Assembly: GCA_964036315.1 (NCBI GenBank)
Contig: OZ038482.1
Location: 7,902,020 to 7,966,019 of the forward strand
Direction of reading: 5' to 3'
DNA: 64,000 nt
Origin: Acanthosepion esculentum
Lineage: Eukaryota > Mollusca > Cephalopoda > Sepiida > Sepiidae
Shown: positions 1 to 13,400 of the stretch, piece by piece
How positions within the stretch are numbered: the first letter of the stretch is position 1
Layout of the letters: each line of letters begins with the position of its first letter
Notes under the pieces: generated by a model
What the model was told of the DNA's origin: nothing
Databases searched by the model: none
The model's input: only the letters and a program-made list of their open reading frames with translations
Position numbers and translations under genes: made by a program

Positions 1-293
1 GCAGTGTCATCAAGAGAATATCATTCATCTTTGAAGTTAGAATTTATTAAATATATGATTAATGAAATTGATATTATAGTCCCAATATTTTGTTTTGCAT
101 TACACTATCTCTACTTTGAGGTAACAGAACTTCATGCTACCATGTTCTTTCCTCAAGTCTGCCTTCAAACAGTATGAACATCTGTTGAATTACATTTTAT
201 AACTACTACAATGAAAGTTTCAGTTTCATATATCTCTATTAAAATATAAATTTGAGCTTATTAAAATAACTGCACACATTATCCCAATTTGAT

Positions 294-326
<33 letters not shown>

Positions 327-2125
327 AGGAGAATCTAAGTTTTCTTTGGTAATTGGTAATACATTATCAATATGTAATTGACTTTCTTGACAAAAACCAA
401 AGACATATTTGGAAGCTACCAAGAAATACTATTGCCGTTTTTTCAAATATTGGTCAGTTTATTTCAGAATGTACAGATATGTCAACCAAATGCAGGTCAC
501 TCATATTTAGGGATGTTGGAATCATTCAGTGATAAATAATGATTTTCTCAAAGCAAAATGCATAGACTATTTTTAATCAATACATTTCTTAATTATGTTT
601 TAGCTAAAAGTCTGGTAGTGAATGGCCAAGACACTGTGAATATATCTATAGGAATAAATGCAAAATTGGAGCTGTTCTCCCACAGAATTTCGGGGTTAAA
701 AGGCCCCAAATCTATAGTAATTTACACACTAAAGGCTAAATATTTGTATTATATATAATTTCAACTTCTAGGCAATATCACTTTTTCAGGTTTAACAAAT
801 TTGAATATTGATTTTAAAAAAGTATATTTCATTAATTAACTGTCCTTCATTACCGTTCTTCTATTCGAAGATTTTTTCCATATCAAAAATAGTTCTGTTT
901 AGGAATATTGTCTTATAGTGTAGAAAAGTATTCAAAATTTGCATTTTATTTGGCCTTCAACAAGTTGGCATCTATAATTTGTAAAACTTTCCTTAACTAT
1001 AAGCCTGCCTCCACATCAGACTAATTAATTTCTTGTCTTTACAGTCATATTCTTTGAACAAATATATTGAATGTCCACAATCTCTTCAACATTACATTAA
1101 TAGTAAACATTAATCCCATAGAAAAACAACTAATTTTTCCTAGAAAAATTACCAGATTATGTTTTTCATTCATGCAAATACATGCATTTTATTTCTGTCA
1201 ACACCTGGTAAATGTCATTCAGTTTCATGTCTCATTTATATAATCTATTGCTATCTGAATAAATACAAATGTTTTCTTTCATGTTTACAACCAATTTATG
1301 AATGACATATCCATTTAAAATTTGTTTCAAAGATTTCAAGTAGTGAATATATTTTACTTTGCAAAGCGATAGCGAGCAGGCAGAGCCTGCTATTTAAGAA
1401 TATAACCACATTTCAGCAGCAAAAGATTTATAAACACTTAATGTATTTGTAAAATCATAAACATGATCACAGAACATTAATGAATCCTAAATTATAATAA
1501 TCAAAGAATGAGTTTACTTGAAAGAATATTGACAGATTCCAAGCTGTTTGGACAGAAACCATTTTATATAATAAAAATGGACGGCTGAATGGCAGGTAAA
1601 ATCCAAAAGCTTTGATTCCAATTGCGCTTTCATTTATTCAGAGGAAATGAATCAGCAAGGATTACAAAGACATCAACATCTTACGCTAAATGCTATGCAT
1701 GCTGCTTTTGTTCAGCTCTAAAGAAGTGCAATGATGCAGAAAGATATGGAATAAAAAGTAGAACAATTATTATTCAGTTTGGCTGAGGGAAAGAAAAAAA
1801 AAGAAGGTTGTCTTTTATTGATTGGCTACCAAGGGTCTCTCTCTCTCTCTCTTCTAACTGCTGTTTAATCAACATTCACAATTTATTCTATCCAAACTGA
1901 CCCTCAAAGAAAGCAAGTGCCTGAGAATAGGGCCTAATTTTACTTGACCATATATATTAATTTATGAAAGAGTGCCAAAAAGTTCTTGGACTGACCAGAA
2001 AACCTTTTCAACAAAGTTTTCAGTCTGGGATATTTGGTGAGATTTTGATGAGTCATTGATTTGTTATTTTTTTATGCTTTATCAACATTTGCAGGTTATT
2101 TAAAACCAGAAAATATTTTTAGATT

Positions 2126-2160
<35 letters not shown>
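1..2160. other. AT-rich non-coding DNA, no gene seen
   Basis: Contains a poly(A) run at 299-325, a short (CT)n at about 1832-1851 and a 30-base poly(T) near 2131-2160. A small hairpin (gagcaggcagagcctgctat) lies near 1374. No open frame here resembles a protein. Confidence 0.6.
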
Positions 2161-2163
<3 letters not shown>

Positions 2164-2164
2164 T

Positions 2165-2375
2165 AATGTTTTATTGATACAAGTTCTACTAATTAAGCTA
2201 TGTCTGGTAAGGGACAATAAATAAATTCATACCATTCCCAATGATATTGGTGCATAAGTGAATAAAACAAACTGGAACTCAGCTCTCCAATTCCCAATTC
2301 TGAGCCAATCTGAAGTTGGATGTGTAGATTGTGTAATAGATAACAATCCACACATTCAACTTCAGTGATTTTACA
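2165..2375 (-). repeat. tRNA-headed SINE, family C
   Basis: Reads on the - strand from a head with the GTGTAAT-GATA pattern, followed by the body phrase (on the + strand) GTGCATAAGTGAATAAAACAA. The same arrangement recurs at 13205, 40735, 42175, 44615, 57250, 61660 and 62590. The poly(T) at its left is the SINE tail. Confidence 0.6.
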
Positions 2376-2771
2376 AGAATCAGTGTTTCAACATGATATC
2401 ACCACAGGCCCAAATTTTGAAGAGCAAGTTGAGCCCAAATCTTTTGAGAACATCTGAGAAAAATCCTAATATAAGAAGTATTACATAATGTGTGATATTT
2501 AAAAACAATAAAAATAAAAACAAAAGATAGAATGAAAGATGAGGATATTAGTCCAAACATAAAGTGTAAACAATGATAACACCTCATCCCAGAAATTCAT
2601 CTGAATGATGTTAGCTAGGTTAGACATACAGAGGGAAACAAAATCAGTATTAGTAAAAAGTCCTTTCAAGGGATGAAATGCATAATGTAGGAGTTCATTT
2701 TGTGTTATTTTCTTTTTGTTATTCAATTACCTACTATACCTAATTATACCACCATATTAGAAAAACAAATA

Positions 2772-3995
2772 CAAGGTAAGCAAAAAAGTTCTGTCCATTT
2801 TTAAAGGAAAAAAAGAAAACGCTTCATAGTATGTGCAACTTATATTTAGTCTCCGAAGTAATCGCCATCGGCATCCAGCACCTTATGCCAACGTATCTCC
2901 AGCTGTTCAATGCCCTTGTAGAACTCCGGAGAGGTGGGGGGGGGGGGGATTTGACACAAAGAAGTCCGTGAGGGCTTTGTGCAAGTCTGCTTCATTGGTG
3001 AAGGATTTCCCACGAAGATGATTACGCAGGGAGTGGAAGAGGTGGTAATCGGATGGTGCAAGGTCAGGTGAATAAGATGGATGGCACAAAGTCTCCCACC
3101 CAAGTTGCTGTATGGTATCCCTGACCACTTGCACGACATGCAGCCTAGCGTTGTCATAGAGGAAAATCACACCTTTGTGATTCACCAGTGCTGGCTCCTT
3201 CTGGTGCAATGCCTGTTGCACACGTTTCAATTGCTGCGAGTATAGGTCTCCAGTGACCGTTTGGCCCGTTGGTAGCAGTTCATAATGAACCACTTGATGA
3301 GCTATCCACCAGACACAAAGCATTATCTTGTGTGGGTGCATAGGTGGTCATGCGATGTGAGGGACAGCATCCTGAGGAGACAACCAATGTCTGGAACACT
3401 TGGGAGTTTCTTATGCGGTACGGTGGCAAGAAAGCAGCGATACACAGGCTGCCACTTGTTGTCACTTGTGGAACTCCAAGCGTTTGCAGAACCCACTTGC
3501 TCAGGTGAAGTCTAACCGTTTCATCGGAAACGTTGAACTTTCTTGCAAGTTCACACATGTTAGACTACTGGCCTCTTCAATGGCCGCCTTCAGGACTCCG
3601 TCAGTCAAGACCTGTGGTCGTTCACCGAGAGGCTCATCATGGAGAGACAAATCTCCCGACTTGAATTTTCTAAACCAACGCCTTGCAGTACGTTCATCCA
3701 CAGCACTATCCCCAAATGCTTGACATATGTGGCAACTTGATGCAGCTGCTGATAAGCCCACTTTGAAGTCGTAAAGCAAACAGCCCCGAACGAGATCTCT
3801 AGACACTCCCATCCTTCTCACAGCTGTCCGGCTTGTAACTGATGGCCGTGCATGGTGCACATGTTTTTTATAACGTCTGATGTTCCTACTTCCAGCTGCT
3901 CGAATTTGAAAACAATTGCTACACGCATTTTGTATATATTTCAACTTCATTCAATGACTAATCAACAAACGGACAGAACTTTTTTGGTTACCTTG
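2772..3995 (-). mobile_element. Complete mariner transposon with TA target duplications
   Basis: The left terminus (CAAGGTAAGCAAAAAAGTTC) and the inverted right terminus (CAAGGTAACCAAAAAAGTTC) match at almost every base, and both ends abut TA. The 1,224-bp length is right for mariner. It contains a single - strand transposase gene that has frameshifted. It lies about 12 kb from the nearest host exon. Confidence 0.92.
2846..3950 (-). pseudogene. Mariner transposase, frameshifted (DD34D)
   Basis: Cut-and-paste transposase of the Tc1/mariner superfamily, which recognises the TIRs and integrates at TA. The N-terminal third (3950 to 3501) contains the mariner helix-turn-helix signature RTARRWFRKFKSGDLSLHDE. 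After frame changes near 3500-3550 and 3340, the C-terminal third (3341 to 2907) contains FLYDNARLH and YSPDLAPSDYHLF. The two Asp residues are 34 residues apart, the classical mariner DD34D spacing. The break near 2940 falls in a run of about ten G. At least two frameshifts make it non-functional as read, though the homopolymer break could be a sequencing error. Confidence 0.88.
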
Positions 3996-4194
3996 TAGTA
4001 ATTCTTTCTTTTTTCTTATTTAATCTGAGCCTAAAAATAATGTCTACACATTATTTAACCTGTCTACTTTCTCATCTCCCATTATTTATAGGCAAGTGGC
4101 CCTTCTTGCAAAGAAAAAAAAATATCTAAGCATGTCTCACAAATACTGAATAACACATTTACAATTATATATTGTGACTGGCTGTTGATATCCA

Positions 4195-4640
4195 AGTATA
4201 CCCATCTACTAGGACAGGAAGACAATCCCTGTTGCAGACGCCTGCTCAGGCACATTTGTTTTTGTTCAACACTGAGATCCCACTTGTGGTTTATACTGCA
4301 ACTATGCTGAGTTACAGTTTCTGGGGGTGATTTGGCATGATCAACAGTCTGAACAAGGTCAGTACAATCAAAACCTTGGTTACAATGATTTGTGACTTCA
4401 TGCTAGCACAACCTTTGATGGCTCCCAAAAAGTTCCATCTGCCCAATTTCACTCACAAGGCTTGGGCCAACCAGTGGTATGGCTTTCGGGCACTTCAGGC
4501 CAAAGGCGTCACATGCTGGGATTGCCTCCCCAGTCCGATAATATTAAATAGTCACCTTCCTGATAAATCCACCACAATGAGATTCGAACCTAGGTTTCAT
4601 GGTTGGGAAGCAAACATTCTAACCACTCAGCCATGCACCC
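4195..4640 (-). repeat. tRNA-derived SINE, family A
   Basis: On the - strand the head reads ATGGCTGAGTGGTTAGAATG (A-box region) and, about 30 bases on, GGTTCGAATCTC (B box), typical of a SINE derived from a Ser/Leu-type tRNA. A body of about 350 bp follows and shares segments such as CCAACCACTGG and TTTGTTCAACACTGAGATCC (one on each strand) with the + strand copy at 37328-37800. Cephalopod SINEs of this build are known; assignment to a named family needs a library search. Confidence 0.7.
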
Positions 4641-4663
4641 AAATAACTAATAAAAAAATAATA

Positions 4664-4722
4664 CCATAAAACAGCTGATGATTGGTTAATATTAGCTTAA
4701 CCAATCATCAGCTGTTTCATGG
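4664..4722. repeat. Perfect 21-bp inverted repeat with 7-nt loop
   Basis: Left arm 4669-4689 and right arm 4697-4717 are exact reverse complements (AACAGCTGATGATTGGTTAA within the left arm). The pairing extends imperfectly to CCAT/ATGG outside. It lies just beyond the head of the SINE at 4195-4640. Confidence 0.85.
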
Positions 4723-7700
4723 CATGTCATTTTCTTAAAAAAGCTTGAAGTAAACTATAACCCTTTCTTATAATCTCCTTTAAAAGAAATGTTAATTTGA
4801 ACATTATAAACTTTTTGAAATGCAAACTATTTCAATTGGACATACAGGAAAGATCAAAGGTGAAATAATCAGAAAAACCCAAGAAAGGTTTCCTTCACTT
4901 TTCCAGCATCCATTTTACTCAGTTGACCTACAGATTCCATTACAGTAATCAATAGAAATTATTCTCCCCCTAATCAAAGGAGAGTGCTTATGAAATTATA
5001 TCAGTTACCTGACATTTCTACTGACAAACACAAAACTGACCAGTTCATGTGGAATGGCTGAAGAAGAAGTTTGAAGATCAGAAGAAAACGGCAGATTATC
5101 AAAACAAGAAAATCTACCAATGACCATGTGATTGAATGTGAAGAAAGAAAAACATGTCAATAATAAAAACTGGAAAATAAACATAAATGATAACAAATAG
5201 TAACATTTTAAATGATGCCAAATTGTAAAAGATGAACAAGGATTGAGTGAGTCTTCAGTCAGTTTGATTGAAGAAGATTTGATTCCAATCAACCAATAAA
5301 GCCAAAATTCCACATTCAAAATTATTAATAAAAATCTAGTAAAGAAATAAAATTTATTTTGTAATTCATACAAGAAAATTTACCCATATAAAGATAAAAT
5401 CAATTTAAATCACATGAAATTTAGGATGCATAATACTAACAAAATATAGTCCAACATATCTAGGAGTAAATCCTACTAAAATATAACTGCTTAAATTAAA
5501 ACAGATCAAATCGAACAGATTAGTTTCTATTTTCATTTGTTAATATCAAACTAATAAAAGAGAACAGTAAATTTTATTCTATATTAAACAAAGGACAAAG
5601 AAAAGTAAAAAGGTATAAATCAAATTATTTATAGAAAATTAAAATCATTCCAACAAATAAATTACTATTAGATTCTCTAAAAAGTTTATCCAGCTTATTT
5701 AGCAAATTAATAAAATAGTGGTTTTATTCAGTGTAAACTTTAAACAACTTTTGCAGTCTTTCAGGGAACTGAAATTTCTTAAGAGAATTTAGGAAAACCC
5801 CATTGACTGGTAATCCGAAAGGTGCAATATCTGATCAATATGCCAGAGGAGTGAAAATTTCAGTGAGTTTTTTTAACAATTTTTGACTGCTACCCAAAGA
5901 AATAAAAAAGGTGAAGTGACCAAAAAATACTTTTTCATTGTTATTTTTGTGGATAGTTTTATATTCCACCTCCATCTTATTAAAAAAAAACCTGCTGCAA
6001 GACATAACAATTAAACATGGAAAGATTTCAGAAAGACAATATTTTACCCATAAAAGGCAATATCAAACATGACTTATCAATTATTCAACATTAATAATAG
6101 TTTAAAATAGGTAAACTTACAACATTGAATATAGACATGTACATAAATTCTGTTAATGTCAAGTGAGAAATACTTTTATAATTACAAGTTGCTTATTTAC
6201 ATTATTTATATGGACTATTGTCCCCATTTTTGTCGTTAATAGTCTGCTTGCAAATAAGGTAAAAAACTAAAAAAAACTCCTCATCCAATAAATTCAGAGA
6301 GAAATTACAAGTTGCTTTACAAACAAAACATCCAAGCAGCACAACAGTTATTAGGATTTTTTTTAATGGTTTTAATATATATATATATATATATATCTCA
6401 CGGGGAGGTCATCACACCAACCTGTCATTAATTTTAAAGAGAGTAATTTCAAATTTCCTAGAGAGCCACACAGACCGGCTGTGATAGTGGTTTGTAAGCA
6501 CTTTCAAACATTGGTAAGGCATTTCTACTTGTCTTTTGTGCATTTTTATTATAACCTGATGATGTTTTATTTAATGATTCACTTTGAAAGTGGAAGCGAT
6601 GAAGTTTATGTAAATCAACAAAATTACTGGCAAATTTTATTTTACCTGCATTTCATTCAAATTTTGATTTTCATCTAATTTTTCTTTCATTAACCAACTT
6701 CTAACATATTTAAAAGGTATTTTACAAGGTAAGACAAAGTGGTTAGTTGTTGGGTTAAGTGTATTGTAATGTAACCATCAGAAATCCAGCTAATCCATTA
6801 TCTAGTACCCTACATATCCCAGTGATGCCAGAGTAGTGATAATCATCTTGTACCAATTTTTGCTTTTGCTTTGTTTACGCTGCCAAATGACCAATATTTA
6901 AATACATATAAATTTACATTTGATCAATTTAAATATTTTAGTTTTTAAACAACACAAGTAGTGTAGTCAAATATGCCTAACATTAATCATTTTATTTTAT
7001 TTTAATAATTTAAATTTGTATTTAATCATGGAAAGAATTTAAATCCAATGAGAAAATATATTCAATATAGACAGCAATTGTAACTAAGAGGCTTTTCAGG
7101 CTTCAATACAAGAGGAGGTAAAACAAAAAGAAAGAAAGAAAAGCACATTCCATCTGGGGGCAACTGTGATGTACCAAGTCCACATCATCATCATTAAAAT
7201 AACAAAGAGACAAACTACTTGAGGGTGTCTTCCCATTCTGAAATTGGTTCAACACAAGTGTCTGTGTTGGCTAATAGCAATCTCGTTGAAATGATTCCTT
7301 TCTTTATTTCTTCATTGGTATCAAGTCAATCCAAAATATCTATTTACTCTGAGAAATCACTTTCTTTTCTATTTTTTGTTCATGAAAGAATTCTAGTAAA
7401 TAGCTAATACAAGATAATTAAGACCGGGAAATTATTTATGTTGCCGAGTGAAAAACCATCATGAGCAAAAACCACCAAGAGATGATTTCAACGTCAGCAA
7501 ATGAGATTCTGTATTAAACAAACAAAGACAAATGCTTTACCTATTATCAATAACACGAGTTTGTAGAAAATAATTACCTTTTTTGTTTTTATGTTTTAAA
7601 TATCATGTAACTTCTGGACATGGGCAAACATGTCTCTCTACAACTTGCTTTTATCTCTATGAATTGCCATGGCTTCTTGGGAAAGATAATGAAATGGTCC

Positions 7701-7835
7701 CCCCCCCATTACCTTTTTCATAGATTTTAAATTCAGAGTTGTCCTTCACCTAGACTGGATGCCATCCAAGGCAAGAAAATCTATTCTAAACCATAATCCA
7801 CTTTCCTGTATCGATAGAATCCAAACACATCTCTA
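4723..7835. other. AT-rich non-coding DNA
   Basis: No credible gene. It holds a short (TA)n at about 6376-6396, a C8 run near 7699 and scattered A/T runs. Short open frames here have low-complexity, AT-driven composition. Confidence 0.5.
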
Positions 7836-7839
7836 CATC

Positions 7840-8260
7840 CTTGAGGGTAACAAATTATTTTTTAATCTATAACCCCTTTGATGAAACAGTGCCAGCCTCT
7901 CACTGCTGTCACTTTTTCCAAGGAAAGTGTTTAGACAAACTACATTCCTTAGTTCCACTAGTGCTAACCTTAACAGCTAAGAAAGACCATGCAGCACATT
8001 GTAGTGAGCTATCCTCATGCTCTTCGTATTCTATTGGTGAGATGTAAATTCCACTTGAGCAGTTTCTTCCCACATTGCTCTGTGGAACCAACTCCCAAGA
8101 GGATGCTTCTCTGATCACTACAATCTTAACCTGTTCAAGTATAGGGTTAACTGTTATCTTCCCCACATATCTGCATAAACTCTGCCTATTACTCTGTAAC
8201 CCTCTACCGCATGTGGGTCTTGTACAGGGTGAATATCATTTGTAAAAGAAAAAAAATAGC
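7840..8260 (+). mobile_element. LINE 3'-end fragment, family 2
   Basis: A degenerate C-terminus reads LWNQLP then DHYNLNLFKYRVN in shifting frames, the tail that follows the reverse transcriptase in CR1/L2-type LINEs. The 3' UTR (AACCCTCTACC, then GGGTCTTGTACAGGGTGAAT, ending in an A-rich tail) is shared with 10060-10245. Truncated at the 5' side. Confidence 0.6.
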
Positions 8261-9239
8261 TAATTGAAGAAGAGAGGTCTTTCCCCAAAGGTTATGCCAA
8301 AATGAATGCAGCAGGCCATACTGGAACTCAGCTCACCAATAGCATCATACTACCAGAGCATTCTAATTCCTAATATAAAAATCTGGGAATTTTCCACCTT
8401 GGAGTCAAAAGCAATGACATTAGTGAGCTTTTAAGCTTTAACAAAGGCAACAATTAGGATTTAATAGGGTTTAGAATAAAATTTAATTCCATCAGAATCT
8501 TCAAATTCAAACTTTCACAGGAGAAAGTAGAGGTAAAACTTGGCAATTTCAAATTTATAACAGAAAGGTTTCATGAGAAACACACTAAATGGCAAGTCAT
8601 TTTAGTTGAAATGTCACATAACACTGAATTTCATCTGGTAACATCTGTACAATGACTGTACAATAAAAAAACTTTTTAAAAAAACAACCGGTGTAACAAT
8701 ACTTTCATAAATGGATTCAGTGGATTTTTAGTTATCCTTTACAAAATAAAAGTATTCTTTTTAGTAAAATAATAATAAACTGCTGATTTTCACATCTACT
8801 GTCTAACAAGACAAATCATTTGTTATTTTATTGCAATACATAAAGCTTTTGATAAAAATTATATGTAGAAGATGAACAAGTGTGTATTTGACTAACAAAT
8901 AATTTGAATTAAATTAAAATTTAGATAAGCTTATAAATTATGGAATAATATTAACATCTTATTCTGTTCCTTGTACTCGTTTCCTTTTCTTAAATGTTTC
9001 TAAAATTACCATAATAAAAAATTGAAATGTAACAAATCTATTATGATTTACATAATCAAACATTCAAAGCATTTTTTCTCTTATTGATTTTTATTGGATC
9101 ACCAATCCTACAATATACCTTATATTTGTATAATATTGACATACATCTAAAGTAACATCTGCTCTAACATCCATACCCTGTACCCTTACAGATTTTTTAT
9201 GCTTGTGTGTATGTACCACTCTTTTTCGGTCGATATTTG

Positions 9240-9545
9240 AAACAAGGTATTGTAATTATTTATGCTATTTGCATTGTTCAGACGGTTGTCCTCATCTTTT
9301 GCCATATTGTTGTATACTCCAGCCTTCTTCAGTTAATTGGAATTTCAAACTGAACTCTTTATATCATCCACTGAGGTATACTGTTCTAGTTCCATACCTC
9401 TTCTAGATGTCTCAGTTATCTCCCTTTAACTGAACTCTCCAAGTTTCTGTTCTATACCTGGCTACTAGTAGCCAGGTATTGAACTCACAATTCTTTGGGT
9501 CAAGTCACTGGATGCAACCAACACTTTTATCCATGTGTCCTTGAG
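9240..9545 (-). repeat. tRNA-derived SINE, family B, copy 1
   Basis: On the - strand the tRNA-like head is followed by a body whose + strand phrases are CCAGCCTTCTTCAG, CTGTTCTAGTTCCAT and GTATTGAACTCAC. The same order is found at 22640, 27590 and 63200. All four copies lie in the same orientation. Confidence 0.7.
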
Positions 9546-10059
9546 GACATCAGTGTATGAATTTTGGGGACTTAATGTCTCAGTAACCATTTTTTTTTTT
9601 GCTCTCTTTATTGCACATGCCTGATAATGTTCACAAAAGTAGAAAAGTACAATTGAAATAAAGAGATATCAAGATATATATTAACATAGCACAAATCCAA
9701 CTTCTCAATGTAATTTATGGAAATAATTTCATATTGCTTCACACTCAAGTGTGCCTTCATTTTGTTTACCTTTGAGCAAGCCTTAATTCTTTAAGAAGAT
9801 GAGTGAATTTGTACTGTAACTAGGATAGAATAATGCTTCTTTTGATACTTGAAACATTTCCTGCATGTTATTTCTATCTTGTCTTGCCACCTGATTTTAG
9901 AACTGCTTCTAAAATCATGCAAGGGAATTCAAGATAACTCCAAAATATACAAAGCACAAGTGTCAATACTTATTTTACTGAATTTGATTTGATGCTTGTA
10001 AGTTTACTTTTTCAGATGTTATTTGTTCTTGCATTCACTCTAACAAAAAAAAAATAAGT

Positions 10060-10245
10060 TTCATTCAAACAGCTTCTTCCAAAATCACTACAATCTTAAC
10101 CTTTTCCAGTCTAGAGTCAACTATCGTACATATCCTCTTAATCTAACTTACTTCCCCTTCTTATGTCCATACAACAACTTCACTTAGTAACCCTCTACCT
10201 GAGTGGCTCTTGGGTTTTGTATTGGATGAATTTTACTTTAAGAAA
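10060..10245 (+). mobile_element. LINE 3'-end fragment, family 2, short copy
   Basis: Shares CACTACAATCTTAACC, a CAACTAT segment, GTAACCCTCTACC and the A-rich end with 8100-8260. Only the last coding bases and the 3' UTR remain. Confidence 0.55.
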
Positions 10246-10249
10246 AAAA

Positions 10250-11965
10250 AAGTGAAAGGAGAGAGAAAAGATACAATTCTTATTCTTGAGGATTTTGTTC
10301 AAGTGATAGAAATTCAAAAGCTTTGTGACTTTTGTTTTGGTCAGGGCTTTTTTTTTTTTTTCAATTTTTATTTTTCCTTAAAATAAAAAAATAGGATTGC
10401 TCTATTTTTAAATCTTATTTAAATGACGCAAGAATTGACTGAGAAGAAAAACATGCAGAAGTGGGTTTCCTCATAATGTTTAACTTGAAGACCACCAACC
10501 TCACAGACCTATCTTTCCCAAACTTGGGTTCACTTTCATTTTCAGATCCAACCTAAGCCCACAATAGGTAGAAGAAAGTATCCACTGAGTCCAGTATCCC
10601 AAGTTATCTGTTTTATGTGCAACAGAAAATATTATTGATTTTCTCTCTAGCAAGATTACATAATTCCATAACAGAAATTTTCATAATAGCTTCACAACCT
10701 GCCGAAGATAGAAAGAGGTCAGTTATTTCCTTTTCTCCCCCATCTTGCCTGATTGTATTTCAATTTTTTAGCCCTAGATTGGGCTGCAAAACAACCAAAA
10801 TCAAAGTTCAGACAAATTCTGGTTCATCCAAATGACTTAAATATCCTATTGGTGACACCATACTAAGAAAAGGGAAAATGAATTCCAAATCATAGACAAG
10901 GCAACAGGAAACCACTCCACTATCTTTCCCAAGAATTCATAGTTATTCATTGATAATAAAGAAAAGAATCTAAAGAGACATGGCTACTTATGCACTAAAC
11001 GGACACAGCATTTAAACAAAACAAAAAAAAAACAAAAAAAAAAAAAAATGCAGAACAAGTGTAATATATACAAATTTTAAATATACACATTTTTACCATT
11101 TGATCAAAGATTGTTAAATATCAAATGTTGCTGATCAAATTTGTTGATTTTTATTTTCAGTCTTTAACATTTTGAAATGATTCAGTGAAATGCTGCCACC
11201 AAAAGACATTTAGAAAAGTGAAGATTCTCTTTGCTTTATGAAGTCAAAAAAGAGAATTTTTATGCATAACATAGAAACTATTTTACAAATAGCATTCCCT
11301 ACGCACAAGCCACTAATCTGGTGGCATGCCACTAGCATTTACCACTGATGGCCCATTGTCAGACCACCAGCATGCTCATCTCAGCAATGTTATCACTGGC
11401 AGACTGCTAGAGGCACACTGTTGGCTGTCACTAGAGGACCACTGGCATTGCCGTCAGCATGTAGGGTTTTTAATATTTTGCCAACAAATCAGAAATGACA
11501 AAATATTGATGACATTAAATATTTATTAATATCAAACATATCTGACAATGCTATTAACATGGAATTTAGTTTCAAAATTGATCCCAATGAGAACTATAAG
11601 AAAATATTATATCATTTGATGTTCAAATGCTAAAATATTTAAATGCTTTTCACACATAGCTCTTTAATGAAGTAAATTCTCATGGTTTTTAATCTATCCA
11701 AGGTTTTGATAAATAGCTATGGGTTTATGATCCTCTTTACTTCTACAAAATAACTAAAGCACAACAAAGAGTCACATGACTTCTGATATTGTAGGAGGTG
11801 TTTGGTTAATCTACAAATTATTGCAACAAATTCATCTTCAAAATGCTGTAATGACAATGTTTCATCTTGAAACATCAGATGAGTTTCTGACCAAAAGAAA
11901 CTTGTTCTAAACAGATTTAAAACTGTGGTGATGATAAATAGACCAAAGTATTTCACATATATATA

Positions 11966-11996
<31 letters not shown>

Positions 11997-13200
11997 TATA
12001 TATAGTGGTTATGTGTATTGAGTGACACTTTTTAAAAACCCCTTCAAAAGCAACAGAAACTGGCTGTATTGATTTAACACAGAGGAAAGAATGACATAAG
12101 ACAACATTTTAGAATTTCTAACATGCACTAGCAGTTATTTAAAAAGTAACAAGATGAATATTTGAATTCAGAACAAAATATTTTCCTATCACAGATCATA
12201 TTCAAATCTATGACATAACTGTTAAGCACTAATTAAATCATTGTAAATCAATCAAGACACATTGTACATTTTAAAAATGTATTAAACTCCTGATAATTAT
12301 AATAAGACATGAGGAAGTCGTGTTTGGCGAATTTGAAACTCAGAGGATATATTGAAGTCAAGAGTGGCAGAAGAAAACAGCAAGTAACATCCTTAACAAG
12401 TTTGTGTAAAATGGATATCAAAACAGAGTGGGAAGCATAATTAATAGACAAGCTAAGAGCTACAAAGGATACAAAATTGTGACAGGCCATGATCACACAT
12501 ATCCTTTAAAAAAAAAATAAAAATAAAAAAGCATATAAAAAAGAAGGCTCCTAAATAAAATGTCAGAATTTCAAAGCAGCAATTCAACAAGAATCCCAAT
12601 ATTGTCTCTAACACAGATTTTAAATTCCCAATAAATTGATTCACATTTACAAGACACTCCATATATCAACAATATCAAAATTTATAGGATAGGATTCTAA
12701 ATTTTAATTACAGGCTTATTCATAATTGCACTCACACACAAGAGATTGATTATAAATGATTGAACACTAATAGCAAGAATTTAAAAAAAAAAATTTAAAA
12801 AATAGTTTTTCTAAGTAAATCCTAAAGAATTCTTTTTTGAAGATGTTCAATTTTTTATGTGTTATTTATTTCATCACTGTGTCAGATCTCTTCAGAATGT
12901 AAAGGATCAAGGCTTTCTATGTACTGTCTTTTGTTGTGTTCATATCTACAAGTCTTCTTTCCATATTAGACGTTTTGAAACTTCCACCTGTCGAATTATT
13001 AGCAACAGCTTCTTTGTAGTTTCCTTAAGATTTCTTCATATTCTGCCAATGGTATCAATATTCATCAGGAGAACCACAGCATAGTCGCTTCAAGTGTTTG
13101 TTGCTTTCAATTTTTGATAAAAAAAATATTTTAACAGAGAAGCATATCAGATTGTGAAAGTACAAGTGGCCTAACAGTAACAATAAAAACAGCAGAGAAA
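10250..13200. other. AT-rich non-coding DNA with microsatellite
   Basis: Contains A-rich stretches near 11020-11050, a (TG)/(TA) microsatellite at about 11959-12004 and a locally GC-richer quasi-repeat at 11315-11465. No gene is supported. Confidence 0.5.
11959..12004. repeat. (TG)n/(TA)n microsatellite
   Basis: Alternating TATATGTG then TATATA dinucleotides, one of about ten such arrays in the window. Confidence 0.9.
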
Positions 13201-13204
13201 ATGG

Positions 13205-13400
13205 AATCAGCAAACCAGGTTCAAATTCCATCTGAGATCAGATATGTTCATTTTAATGCCCTTGAGAAAGACAAGAATTCATATCTTCCCTGACTCAACT
13301 ATGGGCTAAATAAATAGTAAGGCAGACTATGCTTTCTTGCGTCTTAGTTGGCAACCACTCTAAGAGAAGGATAACTGAATTCAAAACGGTAAACCTTTTT
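13205..13400 (+). repeat. SINE family C, + strand copy
   Basis: Contains AGGTTCAAATTCCATCTGAG (B-box-like), then a body with GGGCTAAATAAATAGTAAGGC and GTTGGCAACCACTCTAAGAG. The same phrases occur at 40735-40905 and 62590-62770 on the same strand. Confidence 0.6.

Noticed and set aside
3285..3723. + strand frames overlapping the mariner
   Set aside because: Antisense shadows of the transposase relic.
4560..4640. Functional tRNA gene
   Set aside because: A and B boxes are present, but the cloverleaf is not complete and a SINE body follows.
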